In this document: positions 53,151 through 62,017 of the stretch, in pieces
Layout: each line of letters opens with the position of its first letter
Numbering within the stretch: the stretch's first letter is position 1
Assembly: GCF_010686685.1 (NCBI RefSeq)
Contig: NZ_JAAGWD010000002.1
Location: 496,001 to 560,000 of the forward strand
Length of the DNA stretch: 64,000 nt
Direction of reading: 5' to 3'
From: Pontibacter burrus
GTDB lineage: Bacteria; Bacteroidota; Bacteroidia; Cytophagales; Hymenobacteraceae
Position numbers and translations under genes: made by a program
The notes under the pieces: model-generated
Seen by the model: only the letters and a program-made list of their open reading frames with translations
Databases searched by the model: none
What the model was told of the DNA's origin: nothing

Positions 53151-53476
53151 AAAACCGGGAATGGGTACCTATTGTAAACTTGGTATTAGGTAATTACTTA
53201 AAGCAAAAAGGAACAGGCTGTAGCGCGTCTTATTACTATACGAGTAATCAGGAACAGCCGGGCGGAAGAGGGAAATAATTACGTAATAGCACTTCAGAAC
53301 TTAGTAGTTTAAATAAATTAGTAAGTATTTACACGCTCAGCTATAGTTTCTGAAGCTGATCTGATCATGCCATCTAATGCGAATGCGGTTTGCTGAGATC
53401 GGGTTGATATAGTTGGAAGGGAAGAGGTAAGGATGAGTGAATTAACTTTGAGATCATTTGCTGGTCTGGAAACCAA
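53151..53476. other. Intergenic region upstream of cphA
   Basis: The region should hold the cphA promoter. It has a CTATAG site at 53341 and no supported ORF or clear operator repeat. Confidence 0.45.
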
Positions 53477-53510
53477 AAAACCCGCTTATCATTTAAAATA
53501 AGCGGGTTTT
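53477..53510 (-). terminator. 13-bp hairpin terminator after the histidine kinase
   Basis: Arms AAAACCCGCTTAT (53477-53489) and ATAAGCGGGTTTT (53498-53510) pair perfectly around 8 bases. It lies 120 bp past the stop of the minus-strand histidine kinase and isolates it from cphA. Confidence 0.85.
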
Positions 53511-53629
53511 AGCTTTTATTGTTAGTAGCATCTAATTGCCTGACCGTGATTGAGGAAGCTGCTGGCTCAAAACTATAGTTCTTGCTGTGAGCATGGCATT
53601 ATCGATTTAGTCAGCTTGTCTGGCTCATA

Positions 53630-54862
53630 TTAAACCAGCTCAACATAAAAAGTGGTGCCTTTATTCTCCTTGCTTTCTACCCAAACTCTTCCCTGGTATT
53701 TCTGTACAATTTGCTTCACAATGTATAGGCCCAAACCTGTAGTTGTTTCACCTGAGGTACCAGTTCGGCGGGCTTTTGTGAACTTATCAAATATGTTTTC
53801 CTGTAATTCTTCTGGAATGCCTATGCCATTGTCGTGCACCTGCAACACGGCTTTATCATTTTCTTTTTTGAGGGTAATGGTTACCTGTTCTCCGGCCCTG
53901 GAAAACTTAACAGCATTCGAGAGCAGGTTTTCCAAAAGGCGCATAAACTTTTCCTTCTCAATGTGTGCAAATACAGGCTCATCTGAACTATGGAAAACTA
54001 TTTTGATGCTTTTTTTTGTAGCGTCTGCATGATGCGTATGGAGGTAATGCCGGATAAGATCTCCTAAATTGATTTCTTCTGCCACCGTAGCCGATGACTC
54101 CACTTCACCAATAAGCAGCAAGTCCTGTACAATTTCGAAAGTGCGGTCGGAGGTAGCCATGATCAGGTTGATATATTCGAAAGCCTCCTTATTGCGCTCC
54201 GAAACTGCATTGTTACTGTTCTCCAGCGTGTCCTTCAGCAATTCGGCAGCCAGCTTGATATTGTATAGCGGGTTTTTCAGGTCGTGGGCTATCAGGTGCA
54301 TTATAGTTTCCTGCTTCTCGTATTGCTTCTTCAGCTCCTGCTCCAGCGTCTTGCGGGTATTTATATCTTCAACTATAGTATAGCCCAGAACTTCATTCTG
54401 ATTCTGAAAAAGAATAGAGGTTACCCGGCACCAAATGATAGCGCCGTCTTTCTTTATCATGCAAACTTCTATCTGGAAAGCGGGAATTTTTTTTGACCAA
54501 AGGTGGTCCTGCAGTTCCTTCCAGTGGCCAATAAAATCAGGGTGAGAGAAAGCGGTGATCTTGGTTCCGATCAATTCCTCCTGGTTGTAGCCTAACATAT
54601 TCTCTAGTGCCTTATTAACACGGATGATTTTCAGGTCTGGAGCAATGATTTTGTTTCCAAGGATAGATTTGTCAAATATAGTTTCGAAAGGGGTCAGCTC
54701 GATTATATCCCTCTTTCCGGCTTCTACCTGGTTTTCAAGTCTGTTAGTGTCTGAAGTATTCTCTGCCTGTAAAAGCTTAATTTGCTTGCGAAGTGCAAGC
54801 ACTTCCTTCTCGAGTTGTGCTACTTTATCATTTGGGCGTAACGTGCCTTTTGTGCTCTCCAT
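53630..54862 (-). CDS. PAS-domain sensor histidine kinase
   Basis: The 410-residue soluble kinase has no membrane segments. Residues ~10-45 form a coiled coil, and ~55-175 a PAS domain (FETIFDKSILGNKIIAPDLKIIRVNKALENMLGYNQEELIG...). The dimerisation/phosphoacceptor region has His193 in LIAHDLKNPLYNIK, and the HATPase domain has ENLLSNAVKFSRAG (N box), VHDNGIGIPEELQENIFDKFTKARR (G1/F box) and TTGLGLYIVKQI (G2). It autophosphorylates in response to a cytoplasmic signal sensed by the PAS domain. No response regulator is adjacent, so it is an orphan kinase whose target is elsewhere. It shares a ~510-bp divergent region with the split cyanophycinase. Confidence 0.95.
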   Translation of the reverse strand: MESTKGTLRPNDKVAQLEKEVLALRKQIKLLQAENTSDTNRLENQVEAGKRDIIELTPFETIFDKSILGNKIIAPDLKIIRVNKALENMLGYNQEELIGTKITAFSHPDFIGHWKELQDHLWSKKIPAFQIEVCMIKKDGAIIWCRVTSILFQNQNEVLGYTIVEDINTRKTLEQELKKQYEKQETIMHLIAHDLKNPLYNIKLAAELLKDTLENSNNAVSERNKEAFEYINLIMATSDRTFEIVQDLLLIGEVESSATVAEEINLGDLIRHYLHTHHADATKKSIKIVFHSSDEPVFAHIEKEKFMRLLENLLSNAVKFSRAGEQVTITLKKENDKAVLQVHDNGIGIPEELQENIFDKFTKARRTGTSGETTTGLGLYIVKQIVQKYQGRVWVESKENKGTTFYVELV

Positions 54863-55371
54863 AGTTTAAGCAATGTATTAATAAATAAAGATAGTTATAG
54901 TTAGCTGCCAAAAGCAAGTGCCAACCCGGCTTCTTTATGCTGTGTTATTTCTTTATCAGCCATCACAAAACCATCTTTTACGAAACTGTTTGCTAGAGCC
55001 TTCTGCCAAATTGCTCATACGCAAACTGAAGCTCCTGCTCTAATAAGTTAACTGAATAAATTTTTTGTCATTTTGTAATTTCCCCGTCTACGAACCGAAG
55101 GTATTTTAAGGTTGACTAAACATGCGTTTTGACATAAAAGCAATCAACATTTACTAGATCTTCCACCATACGCTAACTGTAAGCATTTGCTCATTTATGC
55201 GCTCCCGATGAAGGAAAATATGGATGCTGCAAAGAACAAATCACAGGAATCGTTTTTCCGTTTTACCAGTAGTAATTGTAGCTATAGCGAGGTAAGCAAC
55301 CCAAACCATTAATCCTGTGTAGTAGCTTTTAGTATAACTATAGTTGTACCACGCAACAAAACTTCAAAAGT
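54863..55371. other. Divergent intergenic region: kinase / split cyanophycinase
   Basis: The region is AT-rich with no supported ORF, contains CTATAG sites at about 55282 and 55338, and must contain the promoters of the histidine kinase (minus) and of the second S51 gene (plus). Confidence 0.4.
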
Positions 55372-56278
55372 ATGGCAGCTCAACATAAATCTTCTAAAGC
55401 AAAACCGCAGCACCTGGGGCTGCCTGTACCCAAAAGTATACTGCTGGCCATTGGCGGCAAAGAAAGTAAAAGTGAAGACGAACGCCCCGAGTCGCAGAAA
55501 GAGAATAACAGCTTTATAAGTGAGGAAATACTGAAGCGATTTGTAAAGGAACTGAAAGGCACTAAGCCGATGATCCTGGTTGTGCCGGCTGCTTCCAGCG
55601 ATCCTGTTCCGGTTACCCGAGAGTATAAAAAATTATTTAAGAGCCTGAGAGTTGATAACATAAAAGTAGCAGACATAGCCACCCGCGAAGATGCCAAAGC
55701 CCCTGAGTTAATAGAACTTGTAGATAAAGCTGCCGGCATTATGCTAACCGGCGGCGACCAGCTACGGCTTACTTCTATACTTGGAGGTAGCCCGTTTCTG
55801 GAACGCATTAAAACGCTATACCAAAGAGAAGTTGGTAGTGGCAGGAACTAGTGCCGGAGCGGCAGTAATGTCTGCAAACATGATTTACAAAGTAGAAGCA
55901 CAGGGAGGTATGCTGAAAGATCAGGTAAGCGCCACTGCAGGACTTGATTTGCTTAAGAATGTAGCTATTGATACCCATTTTATAGACCGGGGGCGCATTG
56001 TGCGTATGGCGCAGACTGTAGCGCAAAACCCGGGGTGCATTGGCATTGGCCTGGAAGAAGATACTGCGATACTAGTAAAAGACGGGCGGGAGATTGAAGT
56101 GATAGGCAGTGGCCTGGTTACGATCCTGAATGGAATGGATATAAGCAGTACCAATATTTATGAGATAGAAGAGGGAGAGCCTTTTACGATTTACGACCTG
56201 AAAATGCACTTACTGGGAAGCGGTAAAACCTATACCATCCCGACCTTTAATGCCGACCTGGATAAGAAGAGTAAATGA
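55372..56278 (+). pseudogene. cphB: Second cyanophycinase (S51), split by a one-base frameshift
   Basis: Two overlapping frames together make a complete S51 protein. The first (55372-55851) gives SILLAIGGKES, ILVVPAASSDPVPVTREY and AAGIMLTGGDQLRL, then reads through FLERIKTLYQREVGSGRN to a stop. The second resumes with RYTKEKLVVAGTSAGAAVMS, which holds the nucleophile Ser, then DTHFIDRGRIVRMAQ and IGIGLEEDTAILVKDG, and ends TFNADLDKKSK at 56278. Removing one A from the AAAA run at 55810-55813 gives a continuous ERIKRYTKEKLVVAGTSAG. The downstream part is fully conserved, so the change is recent, a sequencing error, or a programmed +1 shift. It stands alone, divergent from the kinase. Confidence 0.85.
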
Positions 56279-56389
56279 GTTTTCATTTGGCTGTTTTGAT
56301 CTTCTAAAACATATTTATAATGAGAAAGCAAAATGTAGTTCCGTTTGTGGTACCGAGGAGATGAATACTTTGATGAGCAGCACAAACAA

Positions 56390-58321
56390 TTATTTAAGGC
56401 GTTTTAGCTCCGGCAAACTGACAGGTTTTATCACCATCGGTACTTTTTCTACTTCCACATTGCTGGTATCAAGCCCGAACCATTCTACTTCTGATGGAAT
56501 AAACTGCTTGATAAAGAAATACCATTCCATGATCTTTCTTTCCTTAAAAGGCAGGTCGTTTTCTTTGGATAAGAACTTTTCCATCACAACAAATCTGAAA
56601 TCCCCCATAACATTATACCGGTTCAGCGACTCGTAGCGGCTCCGTATATCTATTTCTCCGTTATGAACCATTTCTTCTACCACTTTCCTGAAAAAGAGAT
56701 TAATGCGCTGTTCTACCCTGAATCCCAGTTTAAAGTCAATGCGCACTATATCGTCCTTCTCAATAATTCTTACTTTATAGGCCATCGTGTAAGGGCTGTC
56801 GGTAGTAGAGACGTGTATAAACCAGTATATATCAGCCCGTTTGGGTCGCTTCTGAAATATAGAGTATATAATTTTTGATTCAATTTCACGGGGATGCTGG
56901 GCGCCCGTCATAAAAACCAGGTGTGTCGCATATTTCGGAATACTATAGTCATTGCTCAGCTCTTTCAGTGCCGGGAGGTATTCTTTAAACTTTACTTCAT
57001 CATTCAATCTTCTCTTAATCTCAAACGCCTTTATCCAGATATACATGATTGTAATCAGTAAACCAGCAATAACTAGCGACACCCAACCTCCATGCTGAAA
57101 TTTTTCGAGGTTGGCGATCATAAATCCACCTTCGATCAGTAAATAGAAGCTGAACAAACTACCTGCTATGGCAACAGATTTATACTTGAAGAACAGATAG
57201 AAGCTCAGCAAAGTAGTGGTAGACAGCATTGCCAGTGTAATAGCTAAGCCATAGGCGGCTTCCATGTTGGCAGATTCCCTGAAATAGAGTACAATGCCCA
57301 CGCAACCTAACCACAAAAGCCGGTTGATGCTGGGGACATAAAGCTGGCCTCTTAAGTTGGTAGGGAACTCAATTTTAACTTTAGGCCATAAATTAAGCCT
57401 GGTTGCCTCGCTGATAAGCGTAAAAGATCCGCTGATAAGCGCCTGGCTGGCAATAATAGCAGCTATAGTTGCAATAGTGATTCCTATCAGTAAAAACCAG
57501 GAAGGCATGATCCCATAAAATGGATTTGTGTTAAGCTGTTCTCCTTCCTGCAGCATAAGCCAGGCACCCTGGCCAAAGTAATTCAGCAACAGGCAAGTCT
57601 TAACAAAGATCCAGCTTATCCGGATATTTGGTCTGCCGCAATGCCCTAAGTCAGAATATAAAGCCTCGGCGCCGGTTGTACACAGAAAAACCGCACCGAG
57701 CAACCAGAACCCGGAAGGATAATTGACAAGCAGGTTATAGGCATGAACCGGGTTTAACGCAGCTAATATTTCAGGATGATGCGCCAGCGATAAAAAGCCT
57801 AATAACCCCAGCATTGAAAACCAGATGAGCATTATGGGGCCGAATATTTTGCCAACAATTTCGGTTCCGAAGCTTTGTAGTAAAAATATGCCCGTGATGA
57901 TGGCAAGTATGATGGGTATAGTAGGAAGTTCAGGGTAAAGAATGCGAAGCCCTTCTATAGCTGAGGACACCGAAATAGGTGGTGTAATGATGCCGTCTGC
58001 CAGTAGTGCAGCCCCGCCTAGTATAGCAGGTATTACAAGCCAGGTCGCCCTTTTCCGGACCAGGGTGTAAAGTGAGAATATGCCACCCTCCCCGTTGTTA
58101 TCAGCCTGCAAAGTCAGGATCACATATTTTAGTGTAGTCTGAAGTGACAGGGTCCAGAAAACACAGGAAATACCTCCATAAATCAAGTGCTGGCTGATTG
58201 GTCTGTCGCCAACTATAGCTTTCATCACATAAAGCGGGGAAGTACCAATATCACCGTAAATGATACCCAATGCTACTAGCAAACCTGCCCCGGTTACATG
58301 CCTGGTACTAACACTGCTCAT
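56390..58321 (-). CDS. kup: Kup-family potassium transporter
   Basis: The 643-residue membrane protein has 12 helices in the first ~440 residues and a cytoplasmic C-terminal domain. Signatures are GIIYGDIGTSPLYVMKAI near the start, QADNNGEGGIFSLYTL, GGAALLADGIITPPISVSSAIEGL, TTGAEALYSDLGHCGRPNIRISW and ASQALISGSFTLISEATRL. These are the standard motifs of KUP/HAK/KT K+/H+ symporters that import potassium. Length is close to the usual 620-660. It converges on the split cyanophycinase with ~110 bp between, and no regulatory RNA is evident upstream. Confidence 0.96.
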   Translation of the reverse strand: MSSVSTRHVTGAGLLVALGIIYGDIGTSPLYVMKAIVGDRPISQHLIYGGISCVFWTLSLQTTLKYVILTLQADNNGEGGIFSLYTLVRKRATWLVIPAILGGAALLADGIITPPISVSSAIEGLRILYPELPTIPIILAIITGIFLLQSFGTEIVGKIFGPIMLIWFSMLGLLGFLSLAHHPEILAALNPVHAYNLLVNYPSGFWLLGAVFLCTTGAEALYSDLGHCGRPNIRISWIFVKTCLLLNYFGQGAWLMLQEGEQLNTNPFYGIMPSWFLLIGITIATIAAIIASQALISGSFTLISEATRLNLWPKVKIEFPTNLRGQLYVPSINRLLWLGCVGIVLYFRESANMEAAYGLAITLAMLSTTTLLSFYLFFKYKSVAIAGSLFSFYLLIEGGFMIANLEKFQHGGWVSLVIAGLLITIMYIWIKAFEIKRRLNDEVKFKEYLPALKELSNDYSIPKYATHLVFMTGAQHPREIESKIIYSIFQKRPKRADIYWFIHVSTTDSPYTMAYKVRIIEKDDIVRIDFKLGFRVEQRINLFFRKVVEEMVHNGEIDIRSRYESLNRYNVMGDFRFVVMEKFLSKENDLPFKERKIMEWYFFIKQFIPSEVEWFGLDTSNVEVEKVPMVIKPVSLPELKRLK

Positions 58322-58848
58322 ATGATTTTGTCATAGTATATAGAACAATGTGTTTACGGTAATGGCAATTTTTCGGGCTAATCCTGGTACACAGATGGTT
58401 TCAGTGATTTGGTTGCCCGCAGAACTATAGTGTAAGGTACTTTTGCCGTAGGATGTGGTATGAAGTACATGCGCACTGCTGCCTTCTAATTATCCGGGAG
58501 CCGGGGATAAACTATAGTATGGAGGAAGAAAATTAACTGGTTCGCATTATCATAATACCTACCAGTTATGTATTGCTTTCGATGAGTTGGGATGTACAGA
58601 GAGTATGTTTGACAAACTTAGATAGCAAGAACTATTTTATACACTTCGTGTCAAATCTGCTTTCGTTTGCTTCCATTTTTAAAGGCACCCGTATATTGCA
58701 TCAAATCAGAACAAGCTTGATATGGCAGCTCATCCTATCCAATTGGTTAACTGCTTTATAGCCTTTAGCAAAAAAAATACTTTATGGATAACTATATATT
58801 CATGTTTAAGTGCAAGTATTTGCCAATTGTTATACGTATTTACGTTTT
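58322..58848. other. Intergenic region upstream of kup and the STAS-like gene
   Basis: The divergent gap holds no supported gene; a 62-codon plus-strand ORF at 58573 looks like chance. CTATAG sites occur at about 58425 and 58511. Confidence 0.45.
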
Positions 58849-59280
58849 ATGAATCTGCAAATCACCTCAACTACTAAATCGGTAGATACTACTAACCGAC
58901 CGTACGCTATCCGTTTTAGTGAACCTCTAAGTCTGATCGAGATCCAATGGGAAAAAGCGGTGGGTTCTGAAGAGCTTCATGAATCATTAGCGCATCTTTT
59001 ACAGGAAATTGACGAAAAGGAGCCTCGTTTTCTAATCGCTGATACCCGCCTTTTAAGTAGTTTGGGAGCTGATGACCAGAACTGGATCAGGAATTCATTT
59101 TTACCTGCTTTAAATACATCTACTGTTACAAAGTTTGGTCGGGTTACAGAGCCGGACGTATTCACACAGGCAGTTCTGGATAGTATCCTGGATTATGTTC
59201 AGTTTGAGAGATTCTTCGGTTGTAGCATGCGGTCATTTCCCGATCGTGAGTCGGCCCTGGAATGGATTTATGCTTTTTAA
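58849..59280 (+). CDS. Small STAS/SpoIIAA-like protein
   Basis: The ATG at 58849 (MNLQITSTT) is chosen over an upstream GTG, giving 143 residues. The pattern IRFSEPLSLIEIQWEKAVGSEELHESLAHLLQEIDEKEPRFLIADTRLLSSLGADDQNWIRNSFLPAL resembles SpoIIAA/STAS-like domains in Bacteroidota, with alternating strands and helices, an IADTR strand end and a closing ESALEWIYAF helix. There is no signal peptide or membrane helix. Such proteins are often encoded singly and lack an assigned function; regulation through protein binding is a guess. A hairpin follows the stop. Confidence 0.7.
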   Translation: MNLQITSTTKSVDTTNRPYAIRFSEPLSLIEIQWEKAVGSEELHESLAHLLQEIDEKEPRFLIADTRLLSSLGADDQNWIRNSFLPALNTSTVTKFGRVTEPDVFTQAVLDSILDYVQFERFFGCSMRSFPDRESALEWIYAF

Positions 59281-59290
59281 AAAATACAAA

Positions 59291-59316
59291 AGCCCTGCAG
59301 AAGACGCTACAGGGCT
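59291..59316 (+). terminator. Terminator shared by two convergent genes
   Basis: Arms AGCCCTG (59291-59297) and CAGGGCT (59310-59316) flank 12 bases. It lies just after the STAS-like stop and before the end of the convergent small peptide gene. Confidence 0.65.
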
Positions 59317-59368
59317 AAATGTATAACACAAACAACCAACAACTTTTGTATCACCAAACGGTGAGTGA

Positions 59369-59629
59369 TTACTTAGACATAAATGTTTGCTGCTCATAGC
59401 ACTGCGAAAATTCTGTAACTCCTACAAAATATCCGCCTATGAAAATACCAGCACCCCTGCTCACAGCCTGTTCGCAGGCATAATAATCTATAACACCTCC
59501 ATCTATCGTCGCAAAGTCTACCACGTCAGCGGGCATTTCTACTGCCTGATATACCGGAGCAGCTACTTTTCCTTTCGGTTGGTTAGCTTTGTTCGCGAGG
59601 CTATAAGTAGATTCCATAGAGGGTGTCAT
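59369..59629 (-). CDS. Small peptide gene with GG-like junction and GxxxG motifs
   Basis: This is an 86-residue product (82 if Met5 is the start). The first ~43 residues are polar (MTPSMESTYSLANKANQP...) and end in DFATIDGG at residues 41-45. The remaining 41 residues hold Cys52 and Cys77 around a glycine-rich hydrophobic core, GAGIFIGGYFVG (59-70), that contains two consecutive GxxxG motifs. A polar leader ending in GG followed by a small hydrophobic, two-cysteine, GxxxG peptide is the layout of class II bacteriocin precursors. However, no peptidase-containing ABC exporter or obvious immunity gene is next to it, so this is only a resemblance. It could also be a small envelope protein. Family not recognised. 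Confidence 0.5.
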   Translation of the reverse strand: MTPSMESTYSLANKANQPKGKVAAPVYQAVEMPADVVDFATIDGGVIDYYACEQAVSRGAGIFIGGYFVGVTEFSQCYEQQTFMSK

Positions 59630-59860
59630 TATGTTTTCCTTAACAATATTAGTTCATGGCAACTTCAGGGAATAGGAAATGTGTTGCGGGTTTTTAACTA
59701 GGATTAAACATATAAACCATTGTATAGTAATTTATATATAGCTCAATAACTATATTATGGCAATAAACTATAGGATGTGGTTTATGTAAAAAGTAACAAG
59801 CAACTAAATGATGTTAGTCAAAAAGGTGGGGTATATGGCAAAAAGTAACTTTTTGTACTT

Positions 59861-60925
59861 TTACCTAGCCTGATAAAGCCTTATTAAGTGATAGCTTATA
59901 GTCTGTAAAGCCAATACAGTAAGAGCCAGAAAGGCACCTGGAAAGGCCAGAAGCCACCATGCAGACAGGTTTTGCCTGATACTTCCGATCAGTCTGCCCC
60001 AACTGGCAAAGTCTGCCGGGAACCCGATGCCCAGAAACGAAAGGGTAGATTCGATAGCTAACAGGCTTGCAACTCCAAAAACAAAAGATACTACAACCGG
60101 TGTTACCATGTTGGGCAAAGCCTCTCTTATGATAACGTGACGGTGCCTCATGCCTGTACTGAGGGCCGCTTCTATGTAAGGTAACTGTACAATACGTAAC
60201 ATCTCGGCACGTGCAAGGCGGGCAGTGCCTGTCCAGTAAGTGCAGATAAAAACAACAGAAAGTAACAAAACCGAAGGACTTGCAAAGGCCGCAATACCTA
60301 TAAGTAACATCATGCGCGGCAGGCTGGCAAGCAACTCAGTTAGGCGCAACATAAAGCTGTCGACCGGTATGGCTATAGTATAGCTGGAAGGCAAGAACCG
60401 TTTAAGAACAGGATAGAGTACAAGCCATAGAGCAAACCAGATTCCCAGTCCGGTGGCTATAGTTGTATAGGTAATATGAATAGGTAATGCTTGTATACTC
60501 GCCTGCACAGGCACATACCCCAGGTAATATAATCCAGAGACTATAGTGCAGCTAACTATAAAAGCTTTCAGGTAGCTTATTCTTAACTTATAGTTGCCAT
60601 AGTAGCCAGCTACAACACCTATAGTTGTACCCAGAAATGCCGAAAGTAACATTACCGGTATGGCAACAGATAAGCCGTTTCGGGCGCCGTGCAGCAGGTT
60701 CGCCAGCACATCACGCCCTAGTTGATCGGTGCCAAGCAAATGCTGGCTGTTTATGAAAGGTTTCTGGAAGGTATGTTGCAGGTCCAACTCGTTTGGCAAA
60801 TAAGGCAAAGGCAGCACCGGAAGTGCCAGAATAAGCATTAGCAGCAACAGCAGGTATACTGCTGCCAGTTTAAAACTCCACCTGGTTTTGTAGAGATGCC
60901 CGATGTTACGAATCAAAGCTTTCAT
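59861..60925 (-). CDS. ABC transporter permease, peptide/nickel type (DppC/OppC-like)
   Basis: The 354-residue integral membrane protein has about six helices. The opening GTDQLGRDVLANLLHGARNGLSVAIPVMLLSAFLGTTIGVVAGYYG and the EAL-type coupling loop EAALSTGMRHRHVIIREALPNMVTPVVVSF identify the second permease of an oligopeptide-type importer (BPD_transp_1). A central insertion (about 115-175, with extra helices) makes it longer than typical ~300-residue DppC. Its start overlaps the stop of the upstream permease by 4 bp, so the two are translationally coupled. It is the last gene of the three-gene importer operon. Confidence 0.92.
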   Translation of the reverse strand: MKALIRNIGHLYKTRWSFKLAAVYLLLLLMLILALPVLPLPYLPNELDLQHTFQKPFINSQHLLGTDQLGRDVLANLLHGARNGLSVAIPVMLLSAFLGTTIGVVAGYYGNYKLRISYLKAFIVSCTIVSGLYYLGYVPVQASIQALPIHITYTTIATGLGIWFALWLVLYPVLKRFLPSSYTIAIPVDSFMLRLTELLASLPRMMLLIGIAAFASPSVLLLSVVFICTYWTGTARLARAEMLRIVQLPYIEAALSTGMRHRHVIIREALPNMVTPVVVSFVFGVASLLAIESTLSFLGIGFPADFASWGRLIGSIRQNLSAWWLLAFPGAFLALTVLALQTISYHLIRLYQAR

Positions 60926-62010
60926 GCAGCGCGCCTCCCAATTCTTGGATCAGTGGTTGCATAAGCAATATCAGCTAAAATATTGGAGAACATTTTGACA
61001 ATCGCAACCAACACCATCACACCAATTATTACCGGGAAATCGCGGGCAAGTACACTACTAACCAGTAACCGGCCTAAGCCTGGTATTGCAAAAATAGTTT
61101 CGATCACAACAGTTCCGGCAACAAGTGCAGGCAGCATGTCGGATAGTACTGTGATTACCGGAAGCAGTGCATTTTTAAGGGCATGCTTTGTTACGACTTG
61201 CCCCGAAGGCAGGCCTTTGGCGCGCGCCGTCCGGATGTAGCCCGCCTGCAAAGTACCTGACAGGTAATTATAGAACTGGTTGGTAAGGTACGGCACATTA
61301 TTTAATGTAAGGCAGAACACAGGCAATATCAGGTAGGGCGCCTGCGACAGCCAGATATGTTCGGAGCCGGGCAAGCTGATGCCTAGACCAAACACAGGGA
61401 AAACCTGCCAGGCATCAGGATTAGCCAAAAGCAATAAAAGCAACAGCGAGAAAACAAACAGCGGCATACTGTCCAGCACAACAAGTGTAGCCAGCAATGG
61501 CTTTCTAAGTTTCTTGCCCGTATCCTGTACCATCCAGATGCCTGCACCAAGTGCTATAGCTATAGTTAGCGCCAGGCTGACAAAGCTGATGACCAGCGTA
61601 GTGGTGCCTGCCTCCCGGATAACGATTGTAACCGGTTTTGCATTTACAAAAGAGGTTCCGAGGTTTCCCTGCAAAAGATCATTTAGCCAGAAATGATATT
61701 GATTGTGCAGGCCATGCCATTCTGGGTCAGGTACAAGGTAACTATAGCCTGTGTTATGCTGTAAGTTAATAGGTGCTAACGAGAAGTAGAATACTGGCAG
61801 ATCTTGCCGCGTACGCTTAAGTAGTTCGTTATAAGCAGCTGCCCGGCTGGTATGGTTGCTCTGACTGTAAAAACCCTCCTGCGACTGCAGCATCTTTTCC
61901 TCGCCAAAAGTGCCCGGCAACATACGGCTCAGCATAAAAACAGCCGACAACATAAGCCAAACAAGTACAAGCGCCGACAGAAACTTTTTTACAAGTAAAG
62001 ATGCGCGCAT
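60922..62010 (-). CDS. ABC transporter permease, peptide/nickel type (DppB/OppB-like)
   Basis: The ATG at 62010 (MRASLLVKKFLSALVLVWLML) is preferred, because the ATG at 62040 would overlap the binding-protein gene and adds a non-helical extension; this gives 362 residues. DppB-family features are VFMLSRMLPG near the start, HFWLNDLLQGNLGTSF, and the coupling loop YIRTARAKGLPSGQVVTKHALKNALLPVITVLSDMLPALVAGTVVIETIFAIPGLGRLLVSS. A loop of ~100 residues after the first helix is longer than usual. It sits between the binding protein (7 bp upstream) and the second permease (4-bp overlap). Confidence 0.92.
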   Translation of the reverse strand: MRASLLVKKFLSALVLVWLMLSAVFMLSRMLPGTFGEEKMLQSQEGFYSQSNHTSRAAAYNELLKRTRQDLPVFYFSLAPINLQHNTGYSYLVPDPEWHGLHNQYHFWLNDLLQGNLGTSFVNAKPVTIVIREAGTTTLVISFVSLALTIAIALGAGIWMVQDTGKKLRKPLLATLVVLDSMPLFVFSLLLLLLLANPDAWQVFPVFGLGISLPGSEHIWLSQAPYLILPVFCLTLNNVPYLTNQFYNYLSGTLQAGYIRTARAKGLPSGQVVTKHALKNALLPVITVLSDMLPALVAGTVVIETIFAIPGLGRLLVSSVLARDFPVIIGVMVLVAIVKMFSNILADIAYATTDPRIGRRAA

Positions 62011-62017
62011 ACACAAA

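Noticed and set aside
58573..58761. 62-codon plus-strand ORF upstream of the STAS-like gene
   Set aside because: No recognisable content and poor codon pattern; treated as intergenic.
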